A DNA stretch of 64,000 nt from NCBI GenBank assembly GCA_016125585.1, contig WGLL01000003.1:1-64000 (forward strand), written 5' to 3'. Shown one piece after another: positions 8,890 through 17,004 of the stretch. Both the position numbers and the translations under genes were made by a program. Source of the stretch: Caulobacter sp. (GTDB lineage Bacteria > Pseudomonadota > Alphaproteobacteria > Caulobacterales > Caulobacteraceae). A model generated the notes under the pieces. That model had not been told where the DNA came from. It did no database searches and worked only from the letters and a program-made list of their open reading frames with translations. The stretch's first letter is position 1. Each line of letters starts with the position of its first letter.

Positions 8890-8914
8890 TTGCAGGGCGG
8901 ACATACGGCTGCAA
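8890..8914. promoter_or_regulatory. inverted repeat in divergent promoter region
   Basis: TTGCAG (8890-8895) and CTGCAA (8909-8914) form a six-base inverted repeat with a 13-base spacer. It lies between the response regulator start and the EF-hand start. This is a plausible operator for the neighbouring regulator, but OmpR-type proteins often bind direct repeats and no other copy was found, so the call is weak. Confidence 0.25.
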
Positions 8915-8959
8915 CCGTCCGGTCCCAGACAGGGGCCTCGTCTTCATCGGAGCTGCCCC

Positions 8960-9340
8960 ATGATCCGCCGTCTCACCCTGGCCTCAGCCCTGGTTCTCAT
9001 CAGCGCCAGCGCCGCCCTGGCCCAGGGGCGCCCGCCGTCGGCCGACGCCAACAACGACGGCTTCGTCAGCAAGGCCGAGCACCTGGCCGCCAGCGCCCAG
9101 CGCTTCAAGCGGATGGACGCCAACAGCGACGGGGTCATCGACAAGGCCGAGCAGGACCGGGTGGCCGCCTTCATGGGCGGGCGCAATCCACTGGCCGCAG
9201 CCGACGCCAACAGGGACGGCAAGGTCACGCGAGACGAATTCAACGCCGCAGCCGCCCGACGCTTTGCAGGCGCCGACGCCAACAAGGACGGAAAGCTGGA
9301 CGCCGCCGAGCAGGCGGCCATGCGGCCCCAACGTCGCTGA
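8960..9340 (+). CDS. secreted four-EF-hand protein
   Basis: A 126-residue protein with a signal peptide ending ASAALAQ, followed by four closely spaced canonical EF-hand loops: DANNDGFVSKAE, DANSDGVIDKAE, DANRDGKVTRDE and DANKDGKLDAAE. It is essentially only EF-hands, so it is probably a calmodulin-like Ca2+ buffer or sensor in the periplasm. The ATG at 8960 is chosen because translation upstream is not protein-like and the signal peptide begins here. It is transcribed divergently from the two-component operon and shares its ~100-base promoter region. Confidence 0.88.
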   Translation: MIRRLTLASALVLISASAALAQGRPPSADANNDGFVSKAEHLAASAQRFKRMDANSDGVIDKAEQDRVAAFMGGRNPLAAADANRDGKVTRDEFNAAAARRFAGADANKDGKLDAAEQAAMRPQRR

Positions 9341-9362
9341 GACCCCGGGGCCGCTGGGGCGG

Positions 9363-10067
9363 TCAGCTGCCGCGCGGCGCGAGATCCTCGGCGGGTTCGG
9401 CCCGCGAGGACTGCAGGGCCAGGTCCGAGACGTAGGGGTTGGCCTTGCGCTCGAACCCGAAGGTGCTCATCGGCCCGTGGCCGGGGACGAAGGCGACGTC
9501 GTCCCCCAGCGGCCACAGTTTGCCGGTGATGGCCTCGATCAGGTCGTTGAAATTGCCGCGCGGAAAGTCGGTGCGGCCGATCGAGCCCTTGAACAGCACG
9601 TCCCCGACCTGGGCGAAGCGCGCCTCGCGGTGGAAGAAGATCACATGGCCGGGGGTGTGGCCCGGGCAGTGGTAGACCTCGAACTGCGTCTCGCCGAGGG
9701 TGACCACGTCGCCGTTGTGCAGCCAGCGGTCGGGGGTGAAGGTTTTTGCCTCGGGGATGCCGTACTGCTGGCCGCTGGCCTCGATGCGGTCGATCCAGAA
9801 CTGGTCGTCGGGGTGGGGTCCTTCGATGGGGGCGCCGGTCGCGGCCTTGATGGCCGAGGTCGCCCCGGCGTGGTCCATGTGGCCGTGGGTGATCCAGATC
9901 TTCTCCAGCGTCAGGCCGTGATCTTCCAGCGCCTTGAGCAGGCGCGGGGCCTCGCCGCCGGGATCGATGATGGCGGCCTTCTTCGTCTTCGTGCACCAGA
10001 CGATGGTGCAGTTCTGCTGCAGCGGGGTGACCGGGGCGATGACGGCGCGGATGGGGGGCTCGCTCAC
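9363..10067 (-). CDS. MBL-fold metallo-hydrolase (glyoxalase II-like)
   Basis: A metallo-beta-lactamase-fold hydrolase of about 234 residues with the metal-binding motif THGHMDHAG (HxHxDH), a later His in YHCPGHTPGH, an Asp in VGDVLFKGSIGRTDF and a final His in FVPGHGP. The FKGSIGRTDFPRGN segment is typical of the YcbL/GloB-like branch, which hydrolyses hydroxyacyl-glutathione or related thioesters. The GTG at 10067 is preferred because AGGAG lies six bases upstream; an in-frame ATG at 10097 lacks a good site. It stands alone between the EF-hand gene and a transcription terminator. The exact substrate is not certain. Confidence 0.85.
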   Translation of the reverse strand: MSEPPIRAVIAPVTPLQQNCTIVWCTKTKKAAIIDPGGEAPRLLKALEDHGLTLEKIWITHGHMDHAGATSAIKAATGAPIEGPHPDDQFWIDRIEASGQQYGIPEAKTFTPDRWLHNGDVVTLGETQFEVYHCPGHTPGHVIFFHREARFAQVGDVLFKGSIGRTDFPRGNFNDLIEAITGKLWPLGDDVAFVPGHGPMSTFGFERKANPYVSDLALQSSRAEPAEDLAPRGS

Positions 10068-10139
10068 GCGGGGCTCCTGAGTGGAAGGTTCACCCATATG
10101 ATCGGTGTTCAGGTCGGGGATTGAAACCCCGGATACGAA

Positions 10140-10167
10140 AAAGGCCCGGGATCGCTCCCGGGCCTTT
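10140..10167 (-). terminator. rho-independent terminator of the permease gene
   Basis: AAAGGCCCGGG (10140-10150) pairs perfectly with CCCGGGCCTTT (10157-10167) around a six-base loop. On the minus strand the stem is followed by a T run (TTTTT), so it terminates the permease transcript, whose stop is at 10187. Confidence 0.85.
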
Positions 10168-10186
10168 GACGTGGACGGTCTGACGA

Positions 10187-11767
10187 TCAGTCAGGCGACT
10201 TCGGATCGCCGATGCCATGCAGTTGGGCGCCGAGCGCGCCCGGGCCGGGACCATCGTCATCGATCTGACCAAGGCCCTTGCCGAGCCGCGAGTTGCGGTA
10301 GCCGTAGCCGATGTAGATCAGGGCGCCCAGGATCAGGTAGCCGGTCAGCAGGATCGCCGGGATCATGTCGCCGGCCATGGCCTTGGCGTAGATGTCGAAC
10401 AGCAGCGGGCCGATCATGGCCAGGGCGAAGAAGATGCCCAGCAGCGGGGTGATGACCCCGCCCGGCGCCCTGAACGGACGCTCCATGTCCGGCCGGGCCC
10501 GACGCAGCCACAGAACGCTGACGCAGACGATGCAGAAGGCGGTGGCGGTGCCGAGGCTGACCAGGTCGCCGAGGATGTCGATCGGCAGCATGGCCGCGGC
10601 GAAGGCGATGACCACGCCCAGGATCAGGGTGCCGACCCAGGGGGTGCGGAACTTGCTGTGCAGGATGGCGAAGAAGCGCGGCAGCAGGCCGTCGCGCGCC
10701 ATGGCGTAGAAGACCCGGCTCTGGGCGTAGGTGAGGATCAGCATCACCGACGACAGACCGGCGACGGTGCCGACCTTGATCAGCAGCGAGAACCAACCCA
10801 TGCCCATCTTGTCCACCGCCAGGGCAATGGGGGCGGGCACGCCCAGTTCACGGAAGGGCACGACGCCGGTCAGGACGGCGGCGACGGCCATGTAGATCAG
10901 GGTGCAGACCAGCAGGGATCCCAGGATGCCGAAGGGGATGTCCTTCTTGGGGTTCCGCGCCTCGGCGGCGGCGGTGGAGACCGCCTCGAACCCGACATAG
11001 GCGAAGAAGATCACCGTCGAGGCCCGCAGGATGCCTGGCCAGCCGTATTTGAAGCCGCCCTCGTTGGCCGGGATGAACGGCGTCCAGTTGGCGACATTGA
11101 TGAAGGCGATGCCCATGGCGATGAACAGTAGCAGGATGCCGACCTTGATCAGCACGATGACGTTGTTGACCGACGCGGACTCGGAGACGCCCAGCATCAG
11201 CAGGGCGGTCACGGTGAGGATGCCGACCGCGCCGAGAATGTTGGCGCCGCCGCTGGGGGCGAAGATGGTTCCGCCAGCGGTGGTCTGGGCCTCGATGAAG
11301 GAGGTGGTCCATTCCACCGGGATGATCATCCCGAACTGGTGCAGCAGGCTGACCACATTGGCCGACCAGCCGGCGGCCACGGTCGAGGCGGCGACGCCGT
11401 ACTCGAGAACCAGCAGCCAGCCCATGGTCCAGGCGAAGATCTCGCCGAGGGCGGTGTAGCTGTAGGTGTAGGCCGAGCCGGCCACCGGCATGGTGGAGGC
11501 CAGTTCCGCGTAGCAGAGACCGGCGAACACGCAGGCGAAGAAGGCCAGAACGAAGGAGAGCAGCACGGCCGGTCCGGCAAAGTTGGCGGCGGCGTTGCCG
11601 GTCATCACATAGATGCCGGCACCGATGATGCAGCCGACGCCGAGGAACAGCAGGTTCATCGGCCCCAGCGAGCGCTTCAGCTGGTGACTGTCAGACTCAT
11701 GCTGAATCTGTTCGATGGATTTCTTGAGAAAAAGTCGGTTTCCGCGTGGTGCGGCGTCTGCGGACAT
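10187..11767 (-). CDS. APC-superfamily amino-acid permease
   Basis: A 526-residue inner-membrane transporter with about 12-14 hydrophobic helices. The first helix holds LGVGCIIGAGIYVMTG, matching the conserved 'GxxIGxGIF' substrate-binding break of APC permeases. Later helices (VIFFAYVGFEAVSTAAAEAR, NPKKDIPFGILGS) match the cationic amino-acid transporter (YfnA/CAT-like) branch. It should move an amino acid by proton or sodium coupling; the substrate cannot be told from sequence. The ATG at 11767 gives the usual cytoplasmic N-terminus ending in SHQLKRSLGP. Divergent from hrpB. Confidence 0.9.
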   Translation of the reverse strand: MSADAAPRGNRLFLKKSIEQIQHESDSHQLKRSLGPMNLLFLGVGCIIGAGIYVMTGNAAANFAGPAVLLSFVLAFFACVFAGLCYAELASTMPVAGSAYTYSYTALGEIFAWTMGWLLVLEYGVAASTVAAGWSANVVSLLHQFGMIIPVEWTTSFIEAQTTAGGTIFAPSGGANILGAVGILTVTALLMLGVSESASVNNVIVLIKVGILLLFIAMGIAFINVANWTPFIPANEGGFKYGWPGILRASTVIFFAYVGFEAVSTAAAEARNPKKDIPFGILGSLLVCTLIYMAVAAVLTGVVPFRELGVPAPIALAVDKMGMGWFSLLIKVGTVAGLSSVMLILTYAQSRVFYAMARDGLLPRFFAILHSKFRTPWVGTLILGVVIAFAAAMLPIDILGDLVSLGTATAFCIVCVSVLWLRRARPDMERPFRAPGGVITPLLGIFFALAMIGPLLFDIYAKAMAGDMIPAILLTGYLILGALIYIGYGYRNSRLGKGLGQIDDDGPGPGALGAQLHGIGDPKSPD

Positions 11768-11891
11768 GCGTCTCGCTCCCCTAAAGCCGGCTCCCCGCCG
11801 ACGGTCACAGGGGCGGGACGTTAGCAGTAAAGCAGCGCCGCGCAACGCCTTGCGGTGACGTGGACGATTTAGGGCACTAAACGCATCCCCG

Positions 11892-14327
11892 ATGCTGCCG
11901 ATTGAGGAAATCCTGCCCGAGCTGAAGGCGGCCCTGGTTAACGGGTCCAGCGCGGTGATGGTCGCGCCGCCGGGGGCCGGCAAAACCACCCGTGCGCCGC
12001 TGGCGTTGCTGGATCAGCCGTGGATGGCGGGCGGCAAGCTGATCCTGCTGGAGCCGCGCCGGCTGGCGGCGCGGGCGGCGGCGGCGCGGATGGCCGCGAC
12101 CCTCGGCGAGCGGGTCGGGGACACCATCGGCTATCGCGTGCGCACGGACAGCAAGGTTTCGGCCGCGACCCGCATCGAGGTCGTCACCGAGGGTATTTTC
12201 ACCCGGATGATTCAGGATGATCCCGGCCTGGAGGGGGTCGCCGGCGTCCTGTTCGACGAGTTTCACGAACGCAGCCTCGACGCCGACCTGGGGCTGGCCC
12301 TGGCGCGCGACAGCCAGGGCCTGCTGCGCGAGGACCTGCGGCTGCTGGTGATGAGCGCCACCCTCGATGGCGCGGCCGTGGCGCGGTTGCTGGATGGCGC
12401 GCCGGTGATCGAGAGCGAGGGGCGGGCCTGGCCCGTGGAGACCCGTTATCTGGGCCGCGACCCCGCCGTGCGGCTGGAGGACCAGATCACCCGGGGGGTG
12501 CGCAAGGCGCTGGCGGAGGAGACGGGGAGCGTGCTGGTGTTCCTGCCGGGGCAGGGCGAGATCCTTCGCACCCGCGACCGGCTGGCCGAGGTCGGCTTGG
12601 CGGCGAACATCGATCTGGCCCCGCTGTATGGCGCGATGGATCCGCGCGAGCAGGACGCGGTGATCAGTCCCTCGCCGGCCGGGCGGCGCAAGGTGGTGCT
12701 GGCCACCTCGATCGCCGAGACCAGCCTGACCATCGAGGGGGTGCGGGTGGTCATCGACGGCGGATTCGCCCGCGTGCCGCGCTACGACCCGTCCAGCGGT
12801 CTGACCCGGCTGGAGACGGTCCGGGTGTCCCGGGCGGCGGCCGATCAGCGGCGGGGCCGGGCCGGACGGACCGAGCCGGGTGTCTGCTACCGCCTGTGGG
12901 AGGAGCCCGAGACCCGGGCCCTGGTCCCGTTCGCGCGGCCCGAGATCCTGGAAGCCGACCTGTCGGGCCTGGCCCTCGATCTGGCGCGGTGGGGCGCACG
13001 GTCGCCGGACCAGCTGGCGTTTCTTGACATGCCGCCGGGCGGCGCCTTCGCCGAGGCGCGGGCCCTGCTCGAACGGCTGGAGGCGCTGGACGGCGAGGGG
13101 GCGCTGACGGCGCACGGCAGGGCGCTGGCCGAGCTGCCGCTGCCGCCCAGGCTGGCCCATATGGTCATTCGCGGCGCGGCCGGCGGTCAGGCGGGACTGG
13201 CGGCGAAGATCGCGGCCCTGCTGACCGAGCGAAACCTGGGCGGCCGCGACGCCGACCTGCGTCACCGCCTGGAGCAGTTCGAGCGCGACCGCTCGCCCCG
13301 GGCCCGCGACGCCCGCACCCTGGCCGAGCGCTGGGCGCGGGCCGCCGGCAAGCCGCCGTCACAGCCGCCGCTGGATATCGGATTGCTGCTGGCCGAGGCC
13401 TATCCCGAGCGGGTGGCCCGGGCGCGCGGCAAGCCGGGAGAATTTCAGCTGGCCAGCGGGCGGGGGGCGCATCTGGAGCCGACCGACGCCCTGGCCCGGG
13501 AGCCCTGGCTGGCCATAGGCGAACTGGGCGGTGGGGCGGCTCGCGACCGCATCCTGCTGGCCGCGCCGATCACGGTGGAGGCCCTCCGCGAGGCCTTCGC
13601 CGCGCGGCTGATCCGGGAAGACCGGTTGGAGATCGAGCCGGACGGCAAGGTGCGCGGCCGGCGGTTGCTGCGACTGGACCGGCTGGTCGTCGAGGACCGG
13701 CTGATCGAGAAGCCGGACAGGGCGATGATCCTGGCCGCCCTGCTGGACCATGTGCGTCGCGAGGGAACCGCCGCCCTGCCGATGGGGGATGGGAGTCGCT
13801 CGCTGCTGGAGCGGGTGCGGTTTCTGAAAGCTGGCGACGAGACATGGCCAGACCTGTCCGAGGCGGCCCTGATCGCCGGACTGGACGCTTGGCTGGCCCC
13901 GGTGCTGGAGGGCAAGCGGACGCTGGCCAGCCTGACCGACGCGGAGATCGAAGGCGCCTTACGGGGCCTGATCCCGTGGGATGTGCAGAAGCGGATGGAC
14001 GCCGCCGCTCCGGCCCGATGGACCGCCCCGACGGGCTCGCGGCTGGCGATCGACTATGCGGCCGAGGCGGGGCCGACCCTGTCGGTGCGGGTGCAGGAAC
14101 TCTACGGGCTGGAGAGCCATCCGACGGTCGGCGGCCGCCCCCTGGTCCTGGCCCTGCTGTCGCCGGCCCACCGTCCGATACAGGTGACCCGCGACCTGCC
14201 GGCCTTCTGGCGGGGGTCATGGAAGGATGTGCGGACGGAGATGAAGGGGCGGTATCCGAGGCATGTCTGGCCAGAGGAGCCCTGGAAGGCCGAGGCGACG
14301 ACGCGGGCGAAGCCGCGGGGGACGTGA
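11892..14327 (+). CDS. hrpB: ATP-dependent helicase HrpB
   Basis: An 811-residue DEAH-type helicase of the HrpB family at its usual length. Motif I is APPGAGKTTRAPLAL (26-40), motif II is FDEFHERSLDADLG (DEFH box), motif III SATLDG and motif VI RRGRAGRTEPGVCYRLW. The C-terminal half contains the HrpB-specific region ending in the HPTVGGRPLVLALLSPAHRP block. HrpB enzymes are widespread in proteobacteria, but their RNA substrate is not settled. It is divergent from the permease, with a 124-base shared upstream region, and is followed by a palindromic repeat. Confidence 0.95.
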   Translation: MLPIEEILPELKAALVNGSSAVMVAPPGAGKTTRAPLALLDQPWMAGGKLILLEPRRLAARAAAARMAATLGERVGDTIGYRVRTDSKVSAATRIEVVTEGIFTRMIQDDPGLEGVAGVLFDEFHERSLDADLGLALARDSQGLLREDLRLLVMSATLDGAAVARLLDGAPVIESEGRAWPVETRYLGRDPAVRLEDQITRGVRKALAEETGSVLVFLPGQGEILRTRDRLAEVGLAANIDLAPLYGAMDPREQDAVISPSPAGRRKVVLATSIAETSLTIEGVRVVIDGGFARVPRYDPSSGLTRLETVRVSRAAADQRRGRAGRTEPGVCYRLWEEPETRALVPFARPEILEADLSGLALDLARWGARSPDQLAFLDMPPGGAFAEARALLERLEALDGEGALTAHGRALAELPLPPRLAHMVIRGAAGGQAGLAAKIAALLTERNLGGRDADLRHRLEQFERDRSPRARDARTLAERWARAAGKPPSQPPLDIGLLLAEAYPERVARARGKPGEFQLASGRGAHLEPTDALAREPWLAIGELGGGAARDRILLAAPITVEALREAFAARLIREDRLEIEPDGKVRGRRLLRLDRLVVEDRLIEKPDRAMILAALLDHVRREGTAALPMGDGSRSLLERVRFLKAGDETWPDLSEAALIAGLDAWLAPVLEGKRTLASLTDAEIEGALRGLIPWDVQKRMDAAAPARWTAPTGSRLAIDYAAEAGPTLSVRVQELYGLESHPTVGGRPLVLALLSPAHRPIQVTRDLPAFWRGSWKDVRTEMKGRYPRHVWPEEPWKAEATTRAKPRGT

Positions 14328-14340
14328 TCGGCGTCGGAAA

Positions 14341-14473
14341 CCTCTCCCTGCAGGGAGAGGTCGGACCCGCAAGGCGGGTCCGGGTGAGGGTTTACGGTCG
14401 CGCCAGGAATTCCATCGACCGTAAGCCCTCATCCGACCTCCTTCGGAGGCCACCTTCTCCCGCCGGGAGAAGG
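14341..14473. repeat. palindromic dispersed repeat (type A, two hairpin halves)
   Basis: The left half has CTCTCCCTGCAGGGAGAG, a GGACCCGC/GCGGGTCC hairpin and GGGTGAGGG. The right half is CCCTCATCCG, a CCTCC/GGAGG hairpin and CTTCTCCCGCCGGGAGAAGG. The centre carries TTTACGGTCG...CGACCGTAAG, so the element can fold into one long cruciform, like a REPIN. A relative lies at 60991-61149. It fills the convergent gap between hrpB and the TrmH-family gene and could act as a bidirectional terminator. Confidence 0.7.
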
Positions 14474-14474
14474 A

Positions 14475-15284
14475 TCAGTAGAGGCGGTCGGTCACCGCGT
14501 AGATCATGATGCCGGTGGCTACGGAGAGGTTCAGGCTGTCCGCTCGCCCGCGCATGGGGATCTTGACGTTGACGTCGCAGACGGCCGCCAGTTCAGGGGG
14601 CAGGCCCTGGGCCTCGTTGCCCATCAGGATCAGGGTGGGGTTCTGGTAGTCGGCGTTGTGGTGGCTGATGGTCGCGGTCAGCAGGGTGCCGACCACCGAG
14701 CCCGGCCAGCTTTCCCGCCAGCCGATGAATTCGGCGACGCTGGCCCGGACCAGGGGAACGGCGAAGATCGAGCCCATGGTCGCCCGCACCCCCTCGACCG
14801 AATAGGGATCGCAGCAGTCGCCGACCAGGATCACCCCGCCGCCGCCGGCCGCATCGACGGTGCGGACCACGGTGCCGAGGTTTCCGGGGTCGCGAACCCG
14901 GTCCAGCGCCACCCAGCAGGGGCTGGATTGAGGTGTGAGACTGTCCAGCGGTACGAAATGCTGGCGGAAGATGGCCAGGGCCGGCTGGGCGTTGTCGCGG
15001 CGGGCGATCTTTTCAAGGATTTCAGGCGTCACCTCGATGACCTCGCCGCCGGCGGCGTTGGTCGCCTCGGCGGCGCGGATCAGCAAGGGATGGTCGGCGG
15101 CGGCGCGGCCGAACATCAGCACCTCGGGCGCGACGCCCTGGTCCACCGCCTCGGTGATGATCTTCAGGCCCTCGGCGAGGAACTGGCCGGTCTCTTCGCG
15201 AGCCTTGCGCATATGCAGGGCGCGGGCGGCCTTCACCGTCTCATTGGAGAGGGAGGTGACCTGCCGGAAGTTCACGCCGACCAT
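14475..15284 (-). CDS. TrmH/SpoU-family RNA 2'-O-methyltransferase
   Basis: A 269-residue SPOUT methyltransferase. Motif 1 is RVRDPGNLGTVVRTVDAAG, motif 2 LILMGNEAQGLPPEL and motif 3 IPMRGRADSLNLSVATGIM; together they form the trefoil knot binding S-adenosylmethionine. The N-terminal part (VKAARALHMRKAREETGQF) is the SpoU_sub_bind-like substrate domain. The family methylates ribose in tRNA or 23S rRNA; which RNA is unclear. The ATG at 15284 overlaps the end of the upstream methyltransferase gene by 13 bases, so the two RNA modifiers are translationally linked. Confidence 0.9.
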   Translation of the reverse strand: MVGVNFRQVTSLSNETVKAARALHMRKAREETGQFLAEGLKIITEAVDQGVAPEVLMFGRAAADHPLLIRAAEATNAAGGEVIEVTPEILEKIARRDNAQPALAIFRQHFVPLDSLTPQSSPCWVALDRVRDPGNLGTVVRTVDAAGGGGVILVGDCCDPYSVEGVRATMGSIFAVPLVRASVAEFIGWRESWPGSVVGTLLTATISHHNADYQNPTLILMGNEAQGLPPELAAVCDVNVKIPMRGRADSLNLSVATGIMIYAVTDRLY

Positions 15285-16186
15285 CGCGCGAAGAAGGACA
15301 GGCCGATGCGGCGGCGGCCGTCTTCCTGTTCCAGGGCCAGTTCGCCCCAGTCGATGGTTCCGCCCCGGTCGCTCAACTGGTCGACCATCAGGCCGGAGAG
15401 GGCGGCCCCGGAGATGCGGGCGGCATAGGCGTTGAGGATCATGAAGGAGGCGTCCGGCGACAGCAGCTGGGCGCACATGGCCGAGAGCTCCGGCAGGTCC
15501 TCAAACAGGCGCCAGGTCTCGCCGGTGGGGCCGCGCCCGAACTTGGGCGGGTCGAGAATGATGCCGTCGTAGGTCGATCCGCGACGAATCTCCCGCTGAA
15601 CGTATTTCTTGGCGTCCTCGACCAGCCAGCGGACCGGGGCGAAATCGAGCTTGCTGATGATGGCGTTCTCGCGCGCCCAGTTGACCGACTTCTTGGAGGC
15701 GTCGACGTGGGTGACGCTGGCCCCGGCGGCGGCGCAGACGAGGCTGGCGACGCCCGTGTAGCCGAACAGGTTGAGGATGTTCAGGGGGCGGCCGGCGCCG
15801 CGGATCCGCTGGTCCAACCACTGCCAGTTGGCGGCCTGTTCCGGGAAGAAGGCCAGGTGGCGGAAGTTGGTGAAGCGGCTGTTGAACTTCGCCCCGCCCC
15901 AGCTGAGCGGAAACATTTCCGGCAGGGGACGGGAAAACCGCCAGCGGCCTGCCTCGTCCTCGTCGGTGGGATCGAACACCGCGTCGGCCTTCTCCCACTC
16001 GGCCGCCGACAGGGTGGGACGCCACAGGCACTGGGGTTCGGGGCGGACCACGCGATAGGGCCCGTAGCGCTCGAGCTTGCGGCCATCGCCGCTGTCGATC
16101 AGCGCGTAATCGGCCCAGGCCTTGGTGCTGAGCAGAATGGGGGCGTCGGCGACCAGGGGGGCGGCGGGGGGCGCGGTGCGGGACAT
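15272..16186 (-). CDS. class I SAM-dependent (rRNA) methyltransferase, RlmI/RlmK-like
   Basis: A 304-residue Rossmann-fold methyltransferase. The SAM motif is ILNLFGYTGVASLVCAAAGA with the acidic residue in VTHVDASKKSVNWARENA. The catalytic-type motif is GIILDPPKFGRGP, in the 'DPPxF' form common to RlmI/RlmL-type m5C/m7G rRNA methyltransferases. There is no PUA domain, so the exact position modified cannot be assigned. Start MSRTAPPAAP at 16186 follows a non-coding gap. It forms an operon with the TrmH-family gene downstream. Confidence 0.85.
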   Translation of the reverse strand: MSRTAPPAAPLVADAPILLSTKAWADYALIDSGDGRKLERYGPYRVVRPEPQCLWRPTLSAAEWEKADAVFDPTDEDEAGRWRFSRPLPEMFPLSWGGAKFNSRFTNFRHLAFFPEQAANWQWLDQRIRGAGRPLNILNLFGYTGVASLVCAAAGASVTHVDASKKSVNWARENAIISKLDFAPVRWLVEDAKKYVQREIRRGSTYDGIILDPPKFGRGPTGETWRLFEDLPELSAMCAQLLSPDASFMILNAYAARISGAALSGLMVDQLSDRGGTIDWGELALEQEDGRRRIGLSFFARWSA

Positions 16187-16301
16187 GCCCGGGCCTTACC
16201 CCGGCGCGCGCCATCCCGTCCAGCCGATGGCGAGGGTTGCCCCGCACAGGTGATTCCCGTTTAGTGTTCCGTCAGGGGATGAAAACAGGGGAAGGAACGA
16301 C

Positions 16302-16934
16302 GTGACGGTTCTCAAGAAACCGCAGCGGTCGGCCAGGAAGCCCAAAGGCGATGGGCATACCCGGCGGGGAGAAATCCTCGAGGCGGCCCAGCGAATCTTT
16401 GTCGCCGAGGGGTATCAGGGCTCGACCATCCGCAAGATCGCCGATGAGGTCGGGGTCTCTTCGACCGCGCTCTACATGCACTTCAAGGACAAGGACGAGA
16501 TCCTGCTGGAAATCAGCGACGGCGCGATCAATCGCCTGCTGGCCATCAACAGCGAGATTTCGGCGCGGCCGATCGATGCGGTGTCCCGGGTGCGGATGAT
16601 GCTCGACGCCTATATGGAGTTCGCGCTCAGCAATCCGAACGCCTATCAGCTGGTCTTCTGCGGCAACACCGGGATGATCGCCGAGGACAAGGTGCAGGCG
16701 ACCCAGGATCTGGGCGAGGCCTGTTTCCAGAAGTTCATCGCCGTGGTGCGGGAGATTTCCGCCACCGGTCGCCTGCGAATGGGCTCCGTCGACAGCGCCG
16801 CCCAGGCGCTGTGGACCGCCTGTCACGGTCTGGTGTCGCTGTTGATCACCAAGCCGGACTTCGCCTGGGCGCCGACCGGGGAGCTTCGGGCGGTGCTGCT
16901 CGACGGACTGCTGCACGGGCTGGTGGTCGACTAG
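16302..16934 (+). CDS. TetR/AcrR-family transcriptional regulator
   Basis: A 210-residue repressor-type protein. The N-terminal helix-turn-helix is RRGEILEAAQRIFVAEGYQG followed by STIRKIADEVGVSSTALYMHF, a textbook TetR_N domain. The C-terminal ligand domain resembles TetR_C_33 (WHG-like; AAQALWTACHGLVSLLI). It starts at GTG 16302 with GGGGAAGGA just upstream. No target operator was recognised. The next gene is the uptake operon at 17005, but the gap contains a palindromic repeat, so a regulatory link is uncertain. Confidence 0.9.
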   Translation: MTVLKKPQRSARKPKGDGHTRRGEILEAAQRIFVAEGYQGSTIRKIADEVGVSSTALYMHFKDKDEILLEISDGAINRLLAINSEISARPIDAVSRVRMMLDAYMEFALSNPNAYQLVFCGNTGMIAEDKVQATQDLGEACFQKFIAVVREISATGRLRMGSVDSAAQALWTACHGLVSLLITKPDFAWAPTGELRAVLLDGLLHGLVVD

Positions 16935-16968
16935 GGACCAGTTTCCCTTTGACCCGAACCGCTTCGTT

Positions 16969-17003
16969 CGTCATCCCGGACGGCCTGAAGGGCCGAACTG
17001 GGG
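16969..17003. repeat. half copy of CGTCATCCCGG palindromic repeat (type B)
   Basis: CGTCATCCCGGACGGCCTGA followed by AGGGCCGAACTGGGG matches the left halves of the type B elements at 31711 and 38728. No inverted partner half follows. It lies directly before the substrate-binding protein gene and may supply part of its leader. Confidence 0.55.
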
Positions 17004-17004
17004 T

